Assembly (NCBI GenBank): GCA_016791365.1
Contig: JAEUMT010000008.1
Location: 59,455 to 123,454 of the forward strand
Direction of reading: 5' to 3'
Length of the DNA stretch: 64,000 bases
DNA from: Hyphomonadaceae bacterium
GTDB lineage: Bacteria > Pseudomonadota > Alphaproteobacteria > Caulobacterales > Aquidulcibacteraceae
The notes beneath the pieces are model-generated. The model did not search any database. It was not told the DNA's origin and saw nothing but the letters and a program-made list of their open reading frames with translations. The position numbers and the translations under genes were made by a program. Below, piece by piece: positions 27,162-39,365 of the stretch; the stretch's first letter is position 1, and each line of letters opens with the position of its first letter.

Positions 27162-27180
27162 ATTTAAGTATTACTTAAAT
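27162..27180. promoter_or_regulatory. Perfect AT-rich palindrome, candidate operator of the ABC operon
   Basis: ATTTAAGTATTACTTAAAT is a 9-bp perfect inverted repeat with one central base, 27 bases before the ATG at 27208, in otherwise GC-rich DNA. TTGAAT overlaps its left edge and could be a -35 element. The operon encodes an HTH protein at its end (29364), which is the natural candidate ligand. Binding is inference. Confidence 0.6.
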
Positions 27181-27207
27181 TACCAGTCGCGGGACGGGAG
27201 GTATCGC

Positions 27208-28125
27208 ATGGGCGGGTATGCGGTTGAAAGCACGGGGCTCGGCAAGCGTTTTGGCGCCCGCTGGGCGGTTCAGGACGTGGCGTTGCGCGCGCCTGTTGGA
27301 GGCATTTACGGCTTCCTGGGCCGCAACGGCGCCGGCAAGACCACCTTCATCCGCCTCTTGCTCGGCTTGCTCCACCCCAGCGCCGGCCGGATTTGCGTCT
27401 TTGGTCACGACGTGAGCCGCGATCGGATCAAAGCGGCGCGTCAAGTGGGCGCCCTCCTAGAAGCGCGGGCCACCTATGATCAGCTGACCGGCCGCGAGAA
27501 CCTCAACATCACGCGCCAACTGCTCAAACTGCCCTCGGCCGAAATCGACCGCGTGCTCGAAGCCGTCGAGATGCGCGACGCGGCTGACCGCAAACTTGGT
27601 CACTATTCCCTCGGCATGCGCCAACGGCTGGGCTTGGCGCGCGCGATGTTGGGCCGCCCCCGGCTGCTTGTGCTCGACGAACCCATGAACGGGCTCGATC
27701 CTGATGGCATTCGCGACATGCGTGACATCATCCGCACCCTGCCGGAGCGCGTGGGCGCTACTGTGTTCATGTCGAGCCACATGCTCAGCGAAGTGGAGCA
27801 GACCGCAACGCACATAGGCCTGATGCACGATGGCCAACTCATTCTTGACGGGCCGATCGCGGATATGCTGCGGCTGATCGAGCCTGAACTCTCGGTCCGT
27901 AGCAGCGATCCAGGGCGCGCGGCGCAGGTGCTGAAAGCTGCGGGATACGTCACGATTGAAGACGGAGCGACGCTGCTCGTAAAGGCCGGCGCGGACCGGG
28001 AGGCCGCGCGCATCAACCGGCTTTTGCTCGATGCCGGCGTCGATGTGATCGAGCTGTCTTTCAGGCGCGCGAACTTGGAAGCGCTCTATGTCAGCGTTCA
28101 ACACCAAAAGGCGGAGGCGGCGTGA
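27208..28125 (+). CDS. ABC transporter ATP-binding protein
   Basis: Nucleotide-binding subunit of an ABC-2-type exporter at the inner membrane. The 305-residue protein has Walker A at 38-45 (GRNGAGKT), the signature SLGMRQRLGLARAML, Walker B LLVLDEPMNGLDPDG and the switch histidine in SSHMLSEVE. A ~90-residue C-terminal extension follows, as in drug, bacitracin or lantibiotic exporters (CcmA/BcrA type). GGGAGG (27196-27201) precedes the ATG. Its stop overlaps the permease start by four bases. The substrate is unknown. Confidence 0.92.
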   Translation: MGGYAVESTGLGKRFGARWAVQDVALRAPVGGIYGFLGRNGAGKTTFIRLLLGLLHPSAGRICVFGHDVSRDRIKAARQVGALLEARATYDQLTGRENLNITRQLLKLPSAEIDRVLEAVEMRDAADRKLGHYSLGMRQRLGLARAMLGRPRLLVLDEPMNGLDPDGIRDMRDIIRTLPERVGATVFMSSHMLSEVEQTATHIGLMHDGQLILDGPIADMLRLIEPELSVRSSDPGRAAQVLKAAGYVTIEDGATLLVKAGADREAARINRLLLDAGVDVIELSFRRANLEALYVSVQHQKAEAA

Positions 28126-28844
28126 TGTGGACTTCGATCAACGTTGAATACCGCAAACTCAAAGGTTCGCTGATCTGGTTGTTGGCGCTCGTGGCGCCGA
28201 GCTTGGTCACCGTTCTCGTCACACTGATCGCACTCCGTCGGCCGCGCATGGATTGGGAATTCATGTTCACCGGCTCGACCGGGCTTTGGGCTTTCTTCGT
28301 GCTGCCAATGACCGTGACGGCGCTCTCGGCGCTGTTGGCGAACATCGAGCACGCCCCGCGCGCATGGGACCACATGTTCGCGTTGCCGATTCAGCGCTGG
28401 CGCATGTTTGCGTCCAAGGCGGTGATCCTGATGAGCGTCGTCGGCGTGATGACGGCGCTGTTGGCTGTAGAGCTTTGGGTTGTCGGCGCACTGTTTGCGG
28501 CATTCACGCCAGCCACGGCGCCGCAAGGCGAGTTTCCATGGCCCCTGGCGCTTCGCATCTTGGGCATGATGTGGGCGACGTCGCTCTTCATGGCGATGAT
28601 CCAGCTTTGGGTGGCGTTGCGCTTTCGCAGCTTCATTGCACCGCTGACAATCGGCCTCGGCGGCACGTTCGTGGCGGTCGCCGCCTTCAACGCGAAGGAA
28701 GCCATGTTTGTCCCGTGGGCGATGCCGGTGAGCATCGTTGGCGCGGAAGGCGTGAATGCGCTCCCGGCCTTCCAACTGGGCCTTGTTGGCGGCGTCATCA
28801 CGCTGCTTGCGATGATCGTGCACATGAGCCGGCGGGAAGCATGA
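28122..28844 (+). CDS. ABC-2-type permease
   Basis: Membrane partner of the preceding ATPase. The 240-residue protein has about six hydrophobic segments (starting LIWLLALVAPSLVTVLVTLI) and starts MWTSINVEYRKLKGSLIW, a pattern seen in lantibiotic-immunity-type ABC permeases (BcrB/SpaE/MutE). It is coupled to both neighbours by four-base stop/start overlaps. No substrate can be assigned; no bacteriocin precursor is visible nearby. Confidence 0.85.
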   Translation: MMWTSINVEYRKLKGSLIWLLALVAPSLVTVLVTLIALRRPRMDWEFMFTGSTGLWAFFVLPMTVTALSALLANIEHAPRAWDHMFALPIQRWRMFASKAVILMSVVGVMTALLAVELWVVGALFAAFTPATAPQGEFPWPLALRILGMMWATSLFMAMIQLWVALRFRSFIAPLTIGLGGTFVAVAAFNAKEAMFVPWAMPVSIVGAEGVNALPAFQLGLVGGVITLLAMIVHMSRREA

Positions 28845-29362
28845 TGACCAGCAAGGAAATTCTCGCCGCCGAAGCCAAGACCTTCCAGCAACGCAATCGC
28901 CTGTTCCACGGCGCGGCGACGATCGTCATCGCCGTGCTCGTGATCTTCATAGCGTTGCAGATTTTCGTGCAGCTGCGCAGCGGCGGCACCACGCGCGCGG
29001 CCATTGTTCTCACACTCTCATGGGCGCCGGCGCTGGCGTACCTATGGGGGCTATGGGCGATACGCGGGATGTTCGCCGATCTTTCCCGAAAGGGTTTTGC
29101 GTTTCATGACGTCGTATCGCGCGCGCTGACGCAACTGGGCGTCGCGTTGGTCCTGGGCGCGGTGGTTGCCGTGGCGGCGTTGCCGGTTCTGATTTCACTC
29201 GGCTCGCGCATTCTGGGGCAATTCGCGATTTTCGCAGCGCCGCAACTTACCATAGCCGTCGTTGGCCTGGCGCTCCTTGCGCTTGCCAGCATGATCCGTC
29301 GCGCCGCGCAGCTTGAAGCGCGGGCGGCGGCGCTCCGTGCGGTCCTGGACGATTTCATCTGA
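28841..29362 (+). CDS. DUF2975-like membrane protein
   Basis: A 173-residue protein with four predicted membrane segments: GAATIVIAVLVIFIALQIFV, IVLTLSWAPALAYLWGLWAI, VALVLGAVVAVAALPVLISL and LTIAVVGLALLALASMI. The overall plan, with a charged region after the second helix (GMFADLSRKGFAFHD) and a C-terminal RRAAQLEARA-like helix, resembles DUF2975 proteins, which are typically encoded directly before a small YozG-like HTH regulator, exactly as here. ATG 28841 overlaps the permease stop. Function unknown; family call from layout, not from a search. Confidence 0.65.
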   Translation: MMTSKEILAAEAKTFQQRNRLFHGAATIVIAVLVIFIALQIFVQLRSGGTTRAAIVLTLSWAPALAYLWGLWAIRGMFADLSRKGFAFHDVVSRALTQLGVALVLGAVVAVAALPVLISLGSRILGQFAIFAAPQLTIAVVGLALLALASMIRRAAQLEARAAALRAVLDDFI

Positions 29363-29363
29363 G

Positions 29364-29606
29364 ATGCCCGTCAAAGTCACCCTCGACGCTGTGCTGCGCG
29401 CACGCGGGATCACCGCAAAAGCCATCGCCGAGGAGATCGGCATCACCGAAACCCAGCTTTCGCAATTTCGCTCCGGCAAAACCCGGGGGTTGCGGTTCTC
29501 GACTCTGTCGAAGCTGTGTTTCGTGCTCGGCTGCACGCCCGGCGATTTGATCAACTATGACCGTGACCCGGCCGACCTGTTGGTCGGCCGGGATGAGTTG
29601 GACTAG
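29364..29606 (+). CDS. YozG-like Cro/C1-type HTH regulator
   Basis: An 80-residue DNA-binding protein that is nearly all HTH domain: helix 1 LDAVLRARG, helix-turn-helix TAKAIAEEIGITETQLSQFR, then SGKTRGLRFSTLSKLCFVLGCTPGDLINY. The KTxxxRFSTLxKLCxxLxCxPGDLL pattern is that of the YozG/HTH_26 family. ATG 29364 is one base after the preceding stop. As the last gene of the operon it probably autoregulates it through the palindrome at 27162-27180. It converges with the amidohydrolase gene, overlapping its end by four bases. Confidence 0.85.
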   Translation: MPVKVTLDAVLRARGITAKAIAEEIGITETQLSQFRSGKTRGLRFSTLSKLCFVLGCTPGDLINYDRDPADLLVGRDELD

Positions 29607-30856
29607 CGGCTGCGGTTTCGCGGGTTGTAACGATCGCGCAGCTGTGTCTGGCGCGACGTCAGCGGCTGCTCTCTGCCTTCGATAAAGACAGCCGTCGGCG
29701 CCGAGGTAACCTGAAGCGGATCACCGTCCCAGATCACAACATCCGCAAGATAGTTGCGCTCCAGGCGGCCAAGGTTTGTGGCGCCGAAGATTTCCGCCGG
29801 TCCGCGGCTGACTGCCGCGAAAGCGGCGTCCCATGGAAGGCCGTTGGCGACAGCGTTGCCGGCCAATTGCAAAACCAAGCGCGCTTGATGCGCGTCGACC
29901 GTCCCCGGCGCCGGCGCGATCGCAAACCGCACGCCCGCTTGATTGAGCAACGCCGCGTTGTCGAGGCGGGCGGAGAGCCGTTCAAAGCGGTCCGGCAAAT
30001 TCGACAGCGGGTCAACGATCACCGGGATGTTCGCGGCGGCGAGTTCATCGGCAACCTGCCAGGCTTCGGCGCCGCCATGAATGACGAACCGGAGGCTCGG
30101 ATTGGCGCGCTTGAAACGCAGCAAACGGCGAATGTCCGCGGCGCTCTCGATGTGAACCAGGAAAAAGCCTTGACCACGCGCGAACGGTTGCAGCGCCTGC
30201 GCATCAATCTCATTCAGAACCGCGCCGCCTTGACCGCTGCGATAACGGGCGGGGTATTCACGGGCGTCGCGAAGCGCGGCTTCGAACGCCGGCCAAAGCG
30301 CCGCGCGCGATCCGCCCGTGCGGCCCGCGCCCGCTTCGCCCAGTTCCACCACCATAAAGGCCCGCTCGCGGAAAACACTGTCCGCGTCGCCGTTCATCGA
30401 GACAAGCGCGCCCCGGCCGTCAAAAATTGAGCCGCTTGCGCTGGGCGCTATCGCGGCGCGGGTGACGCCTTCGATACGCGTCACCGGAATGGCCGTGACG
30501 CTGGGGTTGAACGCTCTGCCGGCATCGGCGGCGGCGGAAATGAGATCGCCCTCGACATCCGCATCGTTCGGCGCGCCCGAACCGGAGATTTCGCTGAGGC
30601 CAACCTCGCTCATGGCGGCAAACGCGCCTGGCGTAACGAAATTGCCGTTGGCCTCCACAACCCGCGCCCCGCGCGGCGTTGCGATATTCGCGCCGACCGC
30701 GCTGATACGGCCATCGACAATCAGCACATCACCATTCTCGATGATGCCCCCGGCGCCATTGGTGACGATCCGGCCGTTGTTGATGAGGATGGTTTCAGCG
30801 GCAGCCGGTGTGCTCAGAGCGGCCGCCGCGAGAAGCAAGAAAGCCAGCGTTCTCAT
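29603..30856 (-). CDS. Exported amidohydrolase-like protein lacking the HxH metal motif
   Basis: A 417-residue imidazolonepropionase-like amidohydrolase with a cleavable signal peptide (cleavage near PAAA, ~20), so it acts in the periplasm. The beta-sandwich start (ILINNGRIVTNGAGGIIENGDVLIVDGRISAVG) and the barrel are recognisable. Where the family has HxH after VTPG, this protein reads AFAAMSEVGLSEIS, so the first two metal ligands are gone. The later VHIESAADIRRLL, FVIHGGAEAW and RFAIAPAPGT blocks remain. Its ATG overlaps the stop of the intact upstream homologue by four bases. It may be a non-catalytic partner. Confidence 0.85.
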   Translation of the reverse strand: MRTLAFLLLAAAALSTPAAAETILINNGRIVTNGAGGIIENGDVLIVDGRISAVGANIATPRGARVVEANGNFVTPGAFAAMSEVGLSEISGSGAPNDADVEGDLISAAADAGRAFNPSVTAIPVTRIEGVTRAAIAPSASGSIFDGRGALVSMNGDADSVFRERAFMVVELGEAGAGRTGGSRAALWPAFEAALRDAREYPARYRSGQGGAVLNEIDAQALQPFARGQGFFLVHIESAADIRRLLRFKRANPSLRFVIHGGAEAWQVADELAAANIPVIVDPLSNLPDRFERLSARLDNAALLNQAGVRFAIAPAPGTVDAHQARLVLQLAGNAVANGLPWDAAFAAVSRGPAEIFGATNLGRLERNYLADVVIWDGDPLQVTSAPTAVFIEGREQPLTSRQTQLRDRYNPRNRSR

Positions 30857-32235
30857 TGGGCGCGCTCCCGCATGTAGGTTTGGCCGAGTTCAAAGTCGGA
30901 AGGCGGCTCGCGCTCCACGCCGCGCTCATACATCAGAGCGCCGTCGATAAAGACGCGCTCCGCAACGCCATAACTGGAGAGCGGATCGGCCGACCAAATC
31001 ACCACGTCCGCGCGGCGGCCAACTTCCAGTGTGCCGGTTTCATTATCGATGTGCAGCGCGCGTGCGGGATTGCGTGAGAGCCAGGTCCAAACCTGTCCGC
31101 GCGTGATCTCGAGCCCCGCGCGACGGCCGTCTGCCATGGCTTTCGCGGCTTCCTGGTTGAGCCGTTGGATGCCGACCTCGCTATCCGAATGCACGATGGC
31201 GCATGCGCCGGCGGCGTCCACAAAAGCGATGTTCTCGCGAATGCCGTCATAGGCTTCGATCTTGAAGCCCCACCAATCGGCCCACATCGCCGAGCAAATG
31301 CCCTCTTCGCGCAGCAGGTCGGAGATTTTGTAGGCTTCGACGGCGTGATGGAACGCGGCGATCTCGAACTCGAACTCATGCGCCACTTGGATCGCGTTCG
31401 CCATCTCGTCGGCGCGATAGCAGTGCCATTGCAGGATGATGTCGCCGTTGATCACTCCGGCGAGTGTTTCCATCTCAAGATCGCGGTCCGGCGGCTCGCC
31501 ATTGCCTTCGGCCGCATTCTGGGCGCGGCGTGCATAACGCGCGGCGTTGGCGAAGGCTTGGCGATAGCCCGCCACGTTGCCCATGCCTGTCGCCGGTGAA
31601 GTGTTGCGCGTGCCATAAACCCGCGCTGGATTCTCACCGCACGCCATTTTCAGGCTTTGGGGCGCGCCGGGAAATTTCATTTCCTGAACGGTGGTGGCGC
31701 CGAGCACGGGACGAAGCGTTGTCCCACGGCCGCCAAAAAGATTGCCCGATCCCGGCAACACGTGAAGCGTTGTGATCCCGCCCGCGACTGCGCGCAGGAA
31801 ACCAGGATCTTGCGGCCATACCGAATGTTCGGCCCAGACTTCGGCAGTATTCGGCTGCGTGAGTTCGTTGCCGTCGGAGGTCGCGTTGATCGAGGGTGAG
31901 GGATAGACGCCGAGGTGTGAGTGCGCGTCGATGATGCCCGGCGTCACGAAGCGGCCCGTGCCGTCAATGACGGTGGCGCCTTCGGCGCTCAGATTTTGGC
32001 CGACAGCCGCAATGCGGCCATCGCGCATCAAGACGTCTGAATTGGCAAGCTCAGCGCCATTGCCGTCAAAGACAGTCGCGTTACGGATCAGGGTCGGCGT
32101 CGACGCGCGGGGCGCGTACGTGGATTCGAACGGGGCCGGACCCTCCGCTTCGGTGTCGGTCGCGCCGGTGGTGGCGCAAGCGGCAAGACTGAGCATCGCG
32201 GCGAGCGCGATTGCTGAACGCATTCTAAGGCGCAT
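30853..32235 (-). CDS. Amidohydrolase lipoprotein, imidazolonepropionase-like
   Basis: A 460-residue metal-dependent hydrolase of the amidohydrolase superfamily. The N-terminus MRLRMRSAIALAAMLSLAAC has a lipobox (LAAC), so it is probably membrane-anchored facing the periplasm. The metal motif is intact: GIIDAHSHLG; further on come GITTLHVLPGSGN, GDIILQWHCYRADEMANAI and CAIVHSDSEVGIQRLNQEA, with the conserved Asp. GGGGAGGG precedes the ATG. Its substrate is unknown; exported relatives are annotated as amidohydrolases or prolidase-like enzymes. Confidence 0.9.
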   Translation of the reverse strand: MRLRMRSAIALAAMLSLAACATTGATDTEAEGPAPFESTYAPRASTPTLIRNATVFDGNGAELANSDVLMRDGRIAAVGQNLSAEGATVIDGTGRFVTPGIIDAHSHLGVYPSPSINATSDGNELTQPNTAEVWAEHSVWPQDPGFLRAVAGGITTLHVLPGSGNLFGGRGTTLRPVLGATTVQEMKFPGAPQSLKMACGENPARVYGTRNTSPATGMGNVAGYRQAFANAARYARRAQNAAEGNGEPPDRDLEMETLAGVINGDIILQWHCYRADEMANAIQVAHEFEFEIAAFHHAVEAYKISDLLREEGICSAMWADWWGFKIEAYDGIRENIAFVDAAGACAIVHSDSEVGIQRLNQEAAKAMADGRRAGLEITRGQVWTWLSRNPARALHIDNETGTLEVGRRADVVIWSADPLSSYGVAERVFIDGALMYERGVEREPPSDFELGQTYMRERAQ

Positions 32236-32340
32236 AGGCCCTCCCCTCTGGAGCGGCCGGCATCTGAGAGGCTGGGAGCTAGACGGGCAAGACCTTGCGC
32301 GCGTTTCGGGAGAATTCTGCGACGGAGCGTAACTGGCGCC

Positions 32341-35754
<3,414 letters not shown>

Positions 35755-35805
35755 CTGATTCCTTGTCCCGAAAGATAGGGCCTACGCGCCCTATGCCGAA
35801 CCCTT

Positions 35806-36507
35806 TCAGCTGCGCCGAACCAGCTTTCCGTGGTCCAGGGACATGACCCGATCCATGTATTTTGCCAATTCGAGGTTGTGAGTAGCGATCAACGCCGCCG
35901 CACCCTCTTTACGGACGAGATCCGAAAGCGCCGAAAACACCACGGTGGAGGTATCCGGGTCGAGGTTGCCGGTCGGCTCATCGGCCAGGATCAGGATCGG
36001 GTTGTTGATCATCGCGCGCGCGATGGCGACGCGTTGTTGCTCACCGCCCGAGAGCTGCGCCGGCTGGTGATGGATGCGGTCAGCCAGCCCCAAAATCCCG
36101 AGCAAACGCTCGCTCTCTTCCATGGCTTCATGGCGTTTGCGCCCGGCGATCAGCGCCGGCAACGCCACGTTGCTGATCGCATCGAACTCGGGAAGCAGAT
36201 GGTGAAACTGATAGACGAAGCCGATGCGGTTGCGCCGGATATTCGTGCGCTCGCCGTCGCTCAAATCCCAACCAGGCTGGCCGTCGATCCAGACTTCACC
36301 GCCGCTCGGACGTTCAAGCATCCCCGCGGCATGAAGCAAGGAAGATTTGCCCGATCCTGATGGACCAATGAGTCCGATAATCTCACCAGGGGCAATGCTG
36401 AGATCGACGCCATCGAGCACCCGGAGTTCGCTGCTTCCGGATTGATAGACGCGAGACACGTTCTCAAGCCGAAGGATCGGCTGCGTGGCAGGGCCGGCGT
36501 TACTCAT
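35806..36507 (-). CDS. lolD: Lipoprotein-releasing system ATP-binding protein
   Basis: ATPase of the LolCDE-type transporter that extracts outer-membrane lipoproteins from the inner membrane. The 233-residue protein has Walker [12 protein letters not shown], the signature [16 protein letters not shown], Walker [12 protein letters not shown] and the switch histidine in [11 protein letters not shown]. Its ATG overlaps the end of lolC by eight bases. Confidence 0.95.
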   Translation of the reverse strand: MSNAGPATQPILRLENVSRVYQSGSSELRVLDGVDLSIAPGEIIGLIGPSGSGKSSLLHAAGMLERPSGGEVWIDGQPGWDLSDGERTNIRRNRIGFVYQFHHLLPEFDAISNVALPALIAGRKRHEAMEESERLLGILGLADRIHHQPAQLSGGEQQRVAIARAMINNPILILADEPTGNLDPDTSTVVFSALSDLVRKEGAAALIATHNLELAKYMDRVMSLDHGKLVRRS

Positions 36508-37774
36508 AGCGCAGCGCCTCCACCGGATCGAACCTGGACGCCCACCAGGCAGTCGCCAGCGTCGCCACGAACGTCACCGCAATCGTGAAAAATGAAATGC
36601 CCGCGACCTCGCTCCACTCCACGCGCGCGGGCAGTGTCTCGAGTGAATAGACCGTCCCCGGGAACACATCGAACCCCGTCGTGTCTTGAATGAAGTTCTG
36701 GATCGCTTCGATGTTGAGGCAAAAGCCCACGCCGAGTAGAAGCCCAAGCGACAACCCAAGCAATCCGAGACTCGCGCTCGCCATGAAGAACACACGCATG
36801 ATGGCGCCCTTCGTGGCGCCCATGGTGCGCAGGATGGCGATGTCGCGGCTCTTATTCTTCACCAGCATGATGAGGCCCGTGACAATATTGAGCGCCGCGA
36901 TCGCAACCAGGATCATAAGAATAAGCCGCATCACGTTGCGCTCGACAACGAGGGCGTCTGAAAGACCCTGGCTCTTCGCCCGCCAGTCGTAGATCGTCAC
37001 ATCCGGCCCGAGACGATCCCGCAACTCCATCATCGTGGCCGCCGTTCGATCGGGATTGCGGATGCGTATTTCGAGTTCGTCGGCGCCATCGCCGCGCCCG
37101 AACATGATCCGCGCCTGTTCGATCGGCATGTAGATCAACGCGGAATCGAATTCGGCCATACCGACGCTAAAGACGCCGCCAATCAGAAAGGACTTTCGCC
37201 GCGGCGTCAGACCAAAAGGCGTTGCCGCGCCCTGCGGCGAGAGAATGGAGATCGCCATGTTTTCGCTGGCGCCCAGGGATGCGGCCAGTCGATCGCCGAC
37301 CAGGATGCTCGGTGATTCGATGCCCTCAAAGTTCTGAAAGCCGCCGCCGCTGCGGATACTATTGGCGACGATCGGCAGCGCTTCCAAATCCTGGCGCGAA
37401 ACACCGCGCACGACGACCCCGGCCGCCAAGCCGTCCGACGTCGCAAGGCCTTGCGCATTAATGGTCGCCGCAACATGCAAAACGTCCGGCGCCTGGCGCG
37501 CCAGCGCCGCCAACCGGTCAATCTCGCTGCCCGGAAGATTGCGCACGTCCACATAGACATGCCCGTTCACGCCAAGGATGCGCGACAGCAAGGTCTCGCG
37601 AAATCCGTTCATCACCGACATCGTGATGATAAGCGCCATCACCGCGAGCGTGATCGCGACCACCGAGATCACCGAAATAAGCGCAACGCCGCCATATTGG
37701 CGTTTGGCGCGCAGGTAACGCCCCGCGAGCATGCGTTCAAACAAGCCGAACGGCTGACTTCTTCCGTTGCTCAT
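36500..37774 (-). CDS. lolC: Lipoprotein-releasing system permease, LolC/LolE family
   Basis: Membrane subunit of the lipoprotein-release ABC transporter. ATG 37774 gives 424 residues starting MSNGRSQPFGLFERMLAGRYLRAKR. There is one N-terminal helix (VALISVISVVAITLAVMALI), a large periplasmic domain (~55-270), and three C-terminal helices with the FtsX fold. Only one LolC/E-type gene is present, as in alphaproteobacteria that use a homodimer (often called LolF). The start shares one base with the proS stop (TGATG). The longer frame to 37939 lies inside proS. Confidence 0.94.
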   Translation of the reverse strand: MSNGRSQPFGLFERMLAGRYLRAKRQYGGVALISVISVVAITLAVMALIITMSVMNGFRETLLSRILGVNGHVYVDVRNLPGSEIDRLAALARQAPDVLHVAATINAQGLATSDGLAAGVVVRGVSRQDLEALPIVANSIRSGGGFQNFEGIESPSILVGDRLAASLGASENMAISILSPQGAATPFGLTPRRKSFLIGGVFSVGMAEFDSALIYMPIEQARIMFGRGDGADELEIRIRNPDRTAATMMELRDRLGPDVTIYDWRAKSQGLSDALVVERNVMRLILMILVAIAALNIVTGLIMLVKNKSRDIAILRTMGATKGAIMRVFFMASASLGLLGLSLGLLLGVGFCLNIEAIQNFIQDTTGFDVFPGTVYSLETLPARVEWSEVAGISFFTIAVTFVATLATAWWASRFDPVEALRYE

Positions 37775-39306
37775 CAATACGCTCTTGCGATCAGAATTTC
37801 TTCGACGGCTGGAGCGCCGGAAAAGATGCACGTCCCGAACGAGGACGGCTGCGCCGCCGGCGCATTGCGGATGGTCAGTTTCAAGGCTTTCAGGCGGGTC
37901 CCCACTTCTTCCAACGCAGCGCCGGTGGGCCGTGACCATTGAACGCGCGCCCAGCCCTTGAACTCGCCCTCTTTGTCCTCGGTTCCGTAGTACTTTTCTA
38001 TGTCGGCGAAGGTCGCGAAATCGCCACGGATATTGCCGTCGAGCCGGGCCTTAGCTTCGTCATAGAGTTCTTTTTGCGTGGCTTCCAACAGCCCTGCCGC
38101 TTGCGAAATGAAATCGGCCCGCGCCAGCGTGTGCGACTTGATCTTCTCGCCTTCGCGCAAAGCGTTGCGTTTGATGAAGGTGACGTTGCCGCCGGCGGCG
38201 TCACGCGGACCGATCTCGCAGATCAGCGGCGCGCCGCGGCGGACCCAATCCCAGCGTTTGTCGGCAGGCTTGGCGTCCTTGGTGTCGACATAGGCGCGGA
38301 CGGGAAAGCCGAACGCGCTGAGCTTGTTGAGGTCAGCCACGAGCGAGGCGCAGTACGCCTTCAACTCTTCGTCTTCCGGCTTTCCGCGCAGCATCGGCAC
38401 GATGACGATCTGACGCGGCGCGATTGCCGGCGGCGTGCGCAGGCCGTCATCGTCGCCGTGTGTCATGATCACGCCGCCGATCATCCGCGTGGAGACACCC
38501 CAAGAGGTCGTGTGCGCCAGCGTCTGGCCGCCATCCTTGTCCTGATAGCGAATATTCTGCGCTTCGGCGAAGTGGGTGCCAAGATAATGCGAGGTGCCGG
38601 CTTGCAGCGCTTTGCCGTCCTGCATCATCGCTTCGATGGAGTATGTACGCTCGGCGCCGGGGAAGCGTTCGTTCTCGGGCTTCTCGCCGGCGACCACAGG
38701 CAGCGCCAAAAAGTCTTCCGAAAAGCTCCGATAAATTTCGAGCGCGAGCATCGTCTCATCCATCGCATCGGCTTCATCGACGTGCGCGGTGTGACCCTCC
38801 TGCCAGAGGAATTCCGCCGTGCGGAGGAACATGCGCGTGCGCATTTCCCAGCGCATCACGTTGGCCCACTGGTTCAGCTTCAACGGCAGATCGCGATACG
38901 ATTTGATCCAACGGCTGAACGCGTCGCCGATGATCGTCTCCGACGTCGGGCGAATGATGAAAGGCTCTGCCAGCTCCGCTTCCGGATCAGGCTTCAACGT
39001 CCCGTCGATCTTCTTCAAGCGATGGTGCGTGACGACAGCCATCTCCTTGGCGAAGCCTTCGACGTGATCAGCCTCCTTGGCGATGAACCCAAGCGGGATC
39101 AGCAGCGGGAAATAGTAATTGTCGTGACCGCTTTCCTTGATGCGGCGGTCGAGTTCGCCTTGGATACGCTCCCAGATGCCATAGCCCCACGGCTTGATGA
39201 TCATGCACCCGCGCGTCGGCGACAGCTCCGCCAGGTCCGCTTCACGGACGACGGCCTGGTACCATTCGGGAAAATCTTCGGCGCGCGTGACTTTAAGCGC
39301 ATGCAT
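37774..39306 (-). CDS. proS: Prolyl-tRNA synthetase, archaeal/eukaryotic-like type
   Basis: Charges tRNA-Pro. ATG 39306 gives 510 residues starting MHALKVTRAEDFPEWYQAVV. Class II motifs are RPTSETII (119-126), RTAEFLWQEGHTAH (162-175) and GLRTPPAIAPRQIVIVP (from 288). The sequence runs from the catalytic core into the anticodon-binding domain with no editing (INS) insertion. It ends in a C-terminal extension finishing IARAY, the layout of the Thermus/archaeal/eukaryotic group (type 3). Relatives with this gene order, as far as I know, carry the ~440-residue alphaproteobacterial type. The four Cys of the C-terminal zinc site are not evident. Confidence 0.93.
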   Translation of the reverse strand: MHALKVTRAEDFPEWYQAVVREADLAELSPTRGCMIIKPWGYGIWERIQGELDRRIKESGHDNYYFPLLIPLGFIAKEADHVEGFAKEMAVVTHHRLKKIDGTLKPDPEAELAEPFIIRPTSETIIGDAFSRWIKSYRDLPLKLNQWANVMRWEMRTRMFLRTAEFLWQEGHTAHVDEADAMDETMLALEIYRSFSEDFLALPVVAGEKPENERFPGAERTYSIEAMMQDGKALQAGTSHYLGTHFAEAQNIRYQDKDGGQTLAHTTSWGVSTRMIGGVIMTHGDDDGLRTPPAIAPRQIVIVPMLRGKPEDEELKAYCASLVADLNKLSAFGFPVRAYVDTKDAKPADKRWDWVRRGAPLICEIGPRDAAGGNVTFIKRNALREGEKIKSHTLARADFISQAAGLLEATQKELYDEAKARLDGNIRGDFATFADIEKYYGTEDKEGEFKGWARVQWSRPTGAALEEVGTRLKALKLTIRNAPAAQPSSFGTCIFSGAPAVEEILIARAY

Positions 39307-39365
39307 GGGGAGGTAGTCCTTTCGGGCGTCTGGATAGACTGCGCCGGGGCTCCCCGCAACGCGGC

